Positions 48,695-53,628 of a stretch of 53,628 nucleotides of DNA are shown here, piece by piece. Under the pieces are notes generated by a model that saw only the letters and a list, made by a program, of their open reading frames with translations, had not been told where the DNA came from and ran no database searches. Both the position numbers and the translations under genes were made by a program. This stretch comes from JBGPHT01 sp041484525. Lineage in GTDB: Bacteria > Acidobacteriota > Terriglobia > Bryobacterales > Bryobacteraceae. Position 1 is the first letter of the stretch, and each line of letters opens with the position of its first letter. Where the stretch lies: positions 1 to 53,628 of the forward strand of contig JBGPHT010000038.1 in assembly GCA_041484525.1 (NCBI GenBank), read 5' to 3'.

Positions 48695-51600
48695 TGGGCC
48701 TCCTTGCGGGCGTACACCAGCACATACGCCGCCGGCACCAGGAATACCGTCAGCACTACCGAGACCGTCAAGCCGCCGATGATGGCTCGCGCCAGCGGCG
48801 CATAGGCTTCGCTGCCGCGCCCCATCTTCATCGCCATCGGCATCAGTCCGATGATGGTGGCGAGCGACGTCATCAGCACCGGCCGCAATCGCACGCGGCA
48901 CGACTGCGCCACCGCCTCACGTACGCCGAGTCCCTGCTCCTCGAGCCGATGCGTGAACTCCACAATCAGAATGCTGTTCGAGACCACGATCCCCACCAGC
49001 ATTACGACCCCCATCAACGACATCACATTCAGCGTCGTGTCGGTCATCCATAGCGTCAGCAGCACGCCCGTCAAGCCGGTCGGCACCGCCAGCAGAATCA
49101 GAACCGGATCGAGGAATGACCGGAACTGCGCCACCAGAATCAGGTAGAGCAGCACCACCGCCAGCGAGAGACCGAAAGCGAAACTCCGGAACGACGCCAG
49201 CATCCCCTGCACCATCCCGCGCATGTCCACCCGCACGCCCTCCGGAATCTTTGTTCCCGCGATGATCCGGCTGATCCCGCCCGCCAGCTTTCCGAGGTCC
49301 TCTCCCTTAGGCCGCACAAAGATGTCGATCGTCCGGCGAATCTGGTAGTGGTCGACTTCCGTGGGCGATTCGATCCGCGACACCTTGCTGATCGCGTCGA
49401 GCCGGGCCGGCTCGGTGTGCGAAGCCGAGCGGATGGGAATCGACTTCAGATCCATCAGGCTCTTCACTTGAGTCTCCGGATACTGCACGGTCAGCATGTA
49501 GTCGTTGCCGCTCTTTGGGTCCACCCAGTAGCTGGGCGCGATCATCTGGTTGGATGTCAGGGCGGTGATGACGTTGCCCACAACTTCGCGCTGGCTCAGC
49601 CCCAGTTCGCTGGCGCGCGTGCGGTCTACGTCGAGTTGCAGCGATGGATAGTCCAGGTCCTGCGGAATGAAGACGTCGCTCACTCCCGGCAGGCGACGGA
49701 TCTCCTGCGCCAGATCCGCCGCCACGCTGTAATCGTTGTGCAACCTCGAGCCCGACACCTGAACGTCGATGGGCGCCGGCAGTCCCAGGTTCAACACCGC
49801 GTCCACCAGACTCCCGGATTGGAAGTACGCGCTCATCTGCGGCAGCTCGGATTCGATCCGCTGCCGCACGCCGCTCATGTACTCGTAGCTCCCCACCTTG
49901 TGGTCTTGCTTGAGACTCACCTGCACGAACGCCGTATGCTGCGCGGAATTGGAAGTGTAGATCGACGAGAACCCCGGCGTGCTCCCGATGTTGGAAACGA
50001 TCGTGTCGAGGTCCTCCGGCGAAACCGTCTCCCGGATGATCTTCTCCACGTGCTCGACCAGCCCCTGGTTCACTTCGAGCCGCGTACCCGAAGGCGCCTT
50101 CAGGTTGATGATGAACTGCCCCGCATCCGTCCGCGGGAAGAACGAAAGTCCCAGCAACGGATAGAGCGCGAGGCTCGCCGCAAATCCGCCCATGACCGCC
50201 GCCACCGTGCTCCAAGGCCGCGCCAGCACCGCCTTCACCGCGCGCCCGTAACCATCCAGCATCCGTTCAAACCCGCGATTGAACCAGTTCATCTGCGGGG
50301 CGGGGAATTCGGCCGGCCGCCGTTCGATGGCCGCTTCTTCTTCCGCGGCTTCCAACTCCACGCCCGGCATCGGCTGATGGTGCCCCTTGATGAACATCGC
50401 GCAGAACAGCGGCACCACCGTCATCGCCACCGCGTACGACGCGAACAGCGAGATCACCACCGCCATCGCCAGGGCGGTGAACAAGAACTTGCTCACGCCA
50501 TAGAGAAACGTTACCGGAAAGAACACCACCACAGTCGTCAAAGTCGCCGCGAGCACCGGCAGCGCGACTTCCTGCCCGCCCTTGATGGCCGCGTCGCGCG
50601 GTGATTCGCCCATCTCCAGATGCCGGTAAATATTCTCCAGCACCACCACGGAGTTGTCGATCAAACGGGAAAACGCCAGCGCCAGGCCGCCCAGCACCAT
50701 GCTGTTCACGGAGCCGCCGCCCATCGCCAGAATGATGAACGTGGCCAGCGCCGAAAGCGGGATCGAGAAGAATACCGCCACTGTCGCGCGCAAGCTGCCG
50801 AGGAAGATCAGGATCATGACCGAGGTCAGCAGCATCCCGATCGCGCCTTCGTGCACCAGGGTCTCAATCGCCGTTTTCACGAACTGCGACTGGTCGAACA
50901 CTACCTTGGTGACCAAGTCCTTGGGAACGTCGGAAAGGTGGGCCAGCCCGTCGCGGATGCCGTCCACCACCGCAATGGTATTGGTGTCGCCGCCCTGCTT
51001 CATGACGGGTACGTACACGGAGGGTTGCCCATCCACCCGCACGATGCTGGTCTGGATCTGGTGGCCGTCCTCGGCCTCCCCGATATCGGAGACCCGCACC
51101 GGCGCCTGCCCCACCATCTTGATCGGCAGGCGATCGATCGCGGAAATATCCGGAAGCTGGCTGTTGGTGTAGATGTTGTAGTCGTACCGGCCGATGCGCA
51201 CGTCGCCAGCGGGCAGAATCAGGTTGGAGTCGTTGACGGCGCGCACCACGTCCATGAGGCTGAGCTGGTGCGCCTCCAGCTTGAACGGGTCGGCATAGAT
51301 CATGATCTGCCGGTACTTGCCGCCGAAGGGAGGCGGCACTGACGCGCCCGGCACGCTCGCGATCTGGTTGCGAACGTTGAACTGCGCCAGATCGCGAAGC
51401 TGCGTCTCGGTGAAGCCCGCGCCCTTGAACGTCACCAGGCACACCGGAAGGCTCGACGCGTCGAACTTCAGCACCACGGGCGGCAGAGTGCCCTGCGGCA
51501 GGCGGCGCAAATTGGCCATCGCCAGGTTGGAAATAGTGGTCACCGCCGAATCAGGATTGGTGCCCGGCTGGAAGAATACCTTGATGATGCTCACGCCTGG

Positions 51601-51849
51601 AAGCGAGCGCGATTCCATGTGCTCGATGCCGCTGCCCAAGGTAAAGAAGCGCTCGAAGCGGCCGGTGATATCGGTTTCGATCTGCTCCGGCGGCATGCCC
51701 GAGTAAAAGGTCGCAACCACCACCACGGGAATGTTCATATCGGGGAACATATCCACCGGCATTCGCGCCAGGCTGGAAACGCCCACCACCGCGATGATCA
51801 GGCACACGACGAGGATGAAGTAGGGATTGCTAACGGCGAATTTTGACAC
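48691..51849 (-). CDS. RND efflux pump inner-membrane permease
   Basis: A 1052-residue RND transporter, the usual length. Two halves, each with a first helix (NPYFILVVCLIIAVVGVSSLARMPVDMFPD), a large periplasmic porter domain and a helix bundle. TM4 contains LALAFSRLIDNSVVVLENI: the proton-relay pair Asp-Asp of AcrB is Asp-Asn here, as in a subgroup of acidobacterial and Bacteroidetes pumps. The second half shows MGVVMLVGIVVSNSILIVEF and LRPVLMTSLATIIGLMPMAMKMGRGSE. It is most like the hydrophobe/amphiphile type rather than heavy-metal pumps, but the substrate is open. It lies between the fusion protein gene (3 bases away) and the overlapping TolC gene. Confidence 0.92.
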   Translation of the reverse strand: MSKFAVSNPYFILVVCLIIAVVGVSSLARMPVDMFPDMNIPVVVVATFYSGMPPEQIETDITGRFERFFTLGSGIEHMESRSLPGVSIIKVFFQPGTNPDSAVTTISNLAMANLRRLPQGTLPPVVLKFDASSLPVCLVTFKGAGFTETQLRDLAQFNVRNQIASVPGASVPPPFGGKYRQIMIYADPFKLEAHQLSLMDVVRAVNDSNLILPAGDVRIGRYDYNIYTNSQLPDISAIDRLPIKMVGQAPVRVSDIGEAEDGHQIQTSIVRVDGQPSVYVPVMKQGGDTNTIAVVDGIRDGLAHLSDVPKDLVTKVVFDQSQFVKTAIETLVHEGAIGMLLTSVMILIFLGSLRATVAVFFSIPLSALATFIILAMGGGSVNSMVLGGLALAFSRLIDNSVVVLENIYRHLEMGESPRDAAIKGGQEVALPVLAATLTTVVVFFPVTFLYGVSKFLFTALAMAVVISLFASYAVAMTVVPLFCAMFIKGHHQPMPGVELEAAEEEAAIERRPAEFPAPQMNWFNRGFERMLDGYGRAVKAVLARPWSTVAAVMGGFAASLALYPLLGLSFFPRTDAGQFIINLKAPSGTRLEVNQGLVEHVEKIIRETVSPEDLDTIVSNIGSTPGFSSIYTSNSAQHTAFVQVSLKQDHKVGSYEYMSGVRQRIESELPQMSAYFQSGSLVDAVLNLGLPAPIDVQVSGSRLHNDYSVAADLAQEIRRLPGVSDVFIPQDLDYPSLQLDVDRTRASELGLSQREVVGNVITALTSNQMIAPSYWVDPKSGNDYMLTVQYPETQVKSLMDLKSIPIRSASHTEPARLDAISKVSRIESPTEVDHYQIRRTIDIFVRPKGEDLGKLAGGISRIIAGTKIPEGVRVDMRGMVQGMLASFRSFAFGLSLAVVLLYLILVAQFRSFLDPVLILLAVPTGLTGVLLTLWMTDTTLNVMSLMGVVMLVGIVVSNSILIVEFTHRLEEQGLGVREAVAQSCRVRLRPVLMTSLATIIGLMPMAMKMGRGSEAYAPLARAIIGGLTVSVVLTVFLVPAAYVLVYARKEAQ

Positions 51850-51852
51850 GGT

Positions 51853-53031
51853 CTACGCTCCTGGCAGTTTCGGCTGCACCCGCTGCCCCGCGCGGAACTG
51901 GCTGCGGCTTCCGACGATCACCAACTCGCCGGGCTGGAGGCCGGAGAGAATCTCGACGTCGGTTGGGGTCTCGATGCCCGTCTTCACCTTGCGCTCCTCG
52001 ATGCTGCCGCCGGGTGTGACCACCAGCACGCTCTCGTCCCGCACCGCTTCGAGAGGCACCGCGACCGCCTCGGGCTTCCGCTCGAGCGTTAGCACCGCTT
52101 CAGCGTACATGCCCGGAAACAGCACCAGGCTGGGGTTCGGAACGTCGACCTCAGTCTCCATGGTCCGGGTTGCCGTACTGACTTTTCCCGAAAAGCGCGC
52201 GATCCTCCCGTGGAAACTGCGGTTCAACGTGGGGACGCGCACTTCGACTGTGTCCCCGAGGCGAATGCGCGGCACCACTGATTCGGGCACGGGCAGGACC
52301 AGGCGCAGCAGGTCGTTCTGGGAGAGTTTGATCACCGGCATGGCCTGCGTCTGCGATGCCGTTCCGGCCTGGATCATGGCGCCAGTGTCGGCGTAACGAT
52401 TCGTCACCACGCCCGTGAACGGCGCCGTAATCTTCGCGTAGTCGTTGAGTGTCTGCACCTTCTGCTGATCGGCCTCGGACACGCTCACCTGTTGTCCGGC
52501 GGCGTCGAGTGCGGCCTGGGCCGAGGAGACCTGAGCTTCGGAAACGCGGTCGTTGCCGGCGGCGTTGTCGATCTCCTGCTGGGCCACCAGATTCGGCCGC
52601 TGCTTGATCACCTCCGCGAGGCGCGTGTAGCTCAGGTGCGCGAGTTCGTGCGCCGACCGGGCACGCTGGAGTTCATCTTCCGCGCGCCGTACGTTGGCGT
52701 TGCTCAGTTGCGTCGAAGCCCGGGCGCGTTGCATATCGTCCGCCATCTCCGGGATCTCGAGCACCGCCAGGAGTTGGCCCTGCTGCACGTGGTCGCCCAC
52801 GTCCACGTAGATCTTTTTCAAATACCCCGCCACTTTGGCGTGCACGTCGACTTCCTGGAACGGGCGGAATTCGGCGGTAAGCACAGTGCGGCGCGACAGA
52901 TCGGCCGTCGTCACTCGGGCGACGGGTGCTACGGCCAGAGCGTCGGCTTTCACTTCCGTAATCGTGCCGCGGGAGCACCCAGCGGCAAACACGACCGGCA
53001 ATAGCGATGCCGGCCAGTACAGCCTCTTCAT
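51853..53031 (-). CDS. RND membrane-fusion lipoprotein (AcrA/HlyD type)
   Basis: A periplasmic adaptor of the pump. ATG 53031 has AGGAGGG six bases upstream; an upstream ATG in the same frame (53055) lacks this. A lipoprotein signal ends in VVFAAGC, so the Cys is lipidated. The order is typical: beta-barrel and lipoyl half (VDVHAKVAGYLKKIYVDVGDHVQQGQLLAVLEIPE), a coiled-coil hairpin (MADDMQRARASTQLSNANVRRAEDELQRARSAHELAHLSY ... VSEADQQKVQTL), lipoyl half two (DYAKITAPFTGVVTNRYADTGAMIQAG) and a C-terminal membrane-proximal domain (VTPGGSIEERKVKTGIETPTDVEILSGLQPGELVIVGSRSQFRAGQRV). Confidence 0.92.
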   Translation of the reverse strand: MKRLYWPASLLPVVFAAGCSRGTITEVKADALAVAPVARVTTADLSRRTVLTAEFRPFQEVDVHAKVAGYLKKIYVDVGDHVQQGQLLAVLEIPEMADDMQRARASTQLSNANVRRAEDELQRARSAHELAHLSYTRLAEVIKQRPNLVAQQEIDNAAGNDRVSEAQVSSAQAALDAAGQQVSVSEADQQKVQTLNDYAKITAPFTGVVTNRYADTGAMIQAGTASQTQAMPVIKLSQNDLLRLVLPVPESVVPRIRLGDTVEVRVPTLNRSFHGRIARFSGKVSTATRTMETEVDVPNPSLVLFPGMYAEAVLTLERKPEAVAVPLEAVRDESVLVVTPGGSIEERKVKTGIETPTDVEILSGLQPGELVIVGSRSQFRAGQRVQPKLPGA

Positions 53032-53067
53032 TGGAACCCTCCTGTGATGACTCAACGTTGCGCGAAA

Positions 53068-53427
53068 CTACGCAACGCGAGTAGGAGGAGGACGGATGCG
53101 AAACGAATCGAGGAAGACGGCTTGGGGAAGGATCGGATCCGGGGTGGCCGCTGTCACATGCGCCGTAGCTTGGAACGGCCGGACAGGCAGGACGATCGGC
53201 GGCTCCACCACCGCGGATGTCTGGCAACGATTGCCCGACATCTTAGTAGCCTTCGCGAAATAGCTCTCAGAGTGCGAGCCGGCGCGATACTGACTGCACT
53301 TCGCCAGGCTGGCCAGCGTGAAAACGCCGACCGCCAGGAAGCACACCAGAACGGCAATCCATCGCCGTTGATTTCGGGAGGCCTGATTCACGGGATCTAC
53401 CACGACGTTAGCCGAGCAATCTCGCAC
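53068..53427 (-). CDS. Hypothetical single-helix membrane protein, first gene of efflux operon
   Basis: A 119-residue protein from GTG 53427: a polar start, one membrane helix (RWIAVLVCFLAVGVFTLASLAK, about 22-43) and a secreted tail with several Pro-Pro pairs (VEPPIVLPVRPFQ). The tail composition resembles short acidobacterial exported proteins I have seen next to pump genes, but I cannot name a family. It precedes the membrane-fusion gene by 36 bases on the same strand, so it is probably cotranscribed. A regulatory or scaffolding role is inference only. Confidence 0.55.
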   Translation of the reverse strand: MRDCSANVVVDPVNQASRNQRRWIAVLVCFLAVGVFTLASLAKCSQYRAGSHSESYFAKATKMSGNRCQTSAVVEPPIVLPVRPFQATAHVTAATPDPILPQAVFLDSFRIRPPPTRVA

Positions 53428-53503
53428 TTGTCAATCTTGCGTCGCGATTCGGGTGCACGACCGCAGAATGATGGAAACCCGTTAACGAGCATTGGGGCGT
53501 AGG

Positions 53504-53531
53504 TTGGGCTCGACTTCTGACAGTATATAAT
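53504..53531 (+). promoter_or_regulatory. Promoter for the DUF6788-like gene
   Basis: TTGGGC (53504-53509), a 16-base spacer and a perfect TATAAT (53526-53531). The start codon lies at 53547, so the leader is about 10 bases at most. Confidence 0.6.
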
Positions 53532-53546
53532 GCGGTCAGGCGATCT

Positions 53547-53628
53547 ATGCCCACTTCTCCTGACCGGAACGCTCTGCTCGCTCAACGCGACCAGTTGAAA
53601 TCCCAACTCGCCCGGATCGGCGAAATGC
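53547..53628 (+). CDS. Start of a DUF6788-like gene (cut by window edge)
   Basis: The 27 visible residues (NALLAQRDQLKSQLARIGEM after a short polar start) match the opening of short proteins with a RYRKCGKPxCHC zinc-type motif that commonly accompany transposase genes (DUF6788, from memory). The diagnostic cysteines would lie beyond the window, so the call rests on the first helix only. The strong promoter just upstream supports a real gene. Confidence 0.5.
   Translation, partial: MPTSPDRNALLAQRDQLKSQLARIGEM

Noticed and set aside
49348..50604. A 418-codon frame antisense to the RND permease
   Set aside because: His/Arg-rich shadow of a strongly conserved gene; no start context or domain.

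Overview
The window looks like chromosomal DNA of a GC-rich soil Acidobacteriota close to the Bryobacterales/Solibacter group. The basis is a set of families that I know mainly from that group: a VWFA-related acidobacterial protein (TIGR03436 type), a Solibacter C-terminal-domain protein (TIGR03437 type), an acidobacterial duplicated orphan permease (ADOP) with its PadR regulator, Oar-like TonB receptors with an N-terminal carboxypeptidase-regulatory domain, and many FG-GAP/UnbV (CRTAC-like) secreted proteins. Assignments come from reading the sequence; no database was searched.

Layout. 1-2160: a transposase tail, a hypothetical gene, and a duplicated 300-bp block that carries half a tRNA-Pro, a promoter with a LacI-type operator and a signal-peptide start. 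2165-5768: two GH51 arabinofuranosidases. 5785-7838: a VWFA protein and a CBM9-like protein, divergent. 7841-10512: a PQQ dehydrogenase coupled to a three-haem cytochrome c. 10564-22990: a large block of UnbV/FG-GAP and TPR proteins with a five-haem cytochrome, arranged as a four-gene overlapping operon on the minus strand and a divergent plus-strand set. 23047-28422: an Oar-like receptor and a divergent amidase. 28453-29474: a response regulator, a small membrane protein and gene debris. 29546-32592: ADOP permease and PadR. 32731-36311: a second Oar-like receptor and a truncated follow-on gene. 36356-37733: a graveyard of gene fragments that repeats the debris at 28.8-29.5 kb. 37823-40227: a visibly less GC-rich island with a three-gene operon ending in a MazF/PemK-like toxin, and an IS1-like transposase. 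40382-41283: a frameshifted, domain-permuted tyrosine recombinase. 41299-46659: a three-gene secretion/uptake operon (TIGR03437 protein, TonB receptor, secreted beta-helix-like protein). 46891-47250: ArsR-family regulator. 47426-53427: a tripartite RND efflux operon. 53547-end: start of a DUF6788-like gene.

How the parts may work together. The GH51 pair, the receptors and the CBM9-like protein fit plant-polysaccharide use; LacI-type operator matches occur before the GH51 pair, before the receptor at 26.7 kb and before the receptor operon at 46.6 kb, which suggests one carbon regulon. The PQQ dehydrogenase/cytochrome pair and the multihaem cytochrome inside the UnbV operon point to periplasmic electron transfer. 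The most interesting unexplained system is the three-gene MazF-type operon at 37.8-39.2 kb, with an unrecognised 256-residue partner in the place where an antitoxin would be expected. The next are the UnbV/TPR/five-haem operon with long gene overlaps and the repeated gene-debris module.
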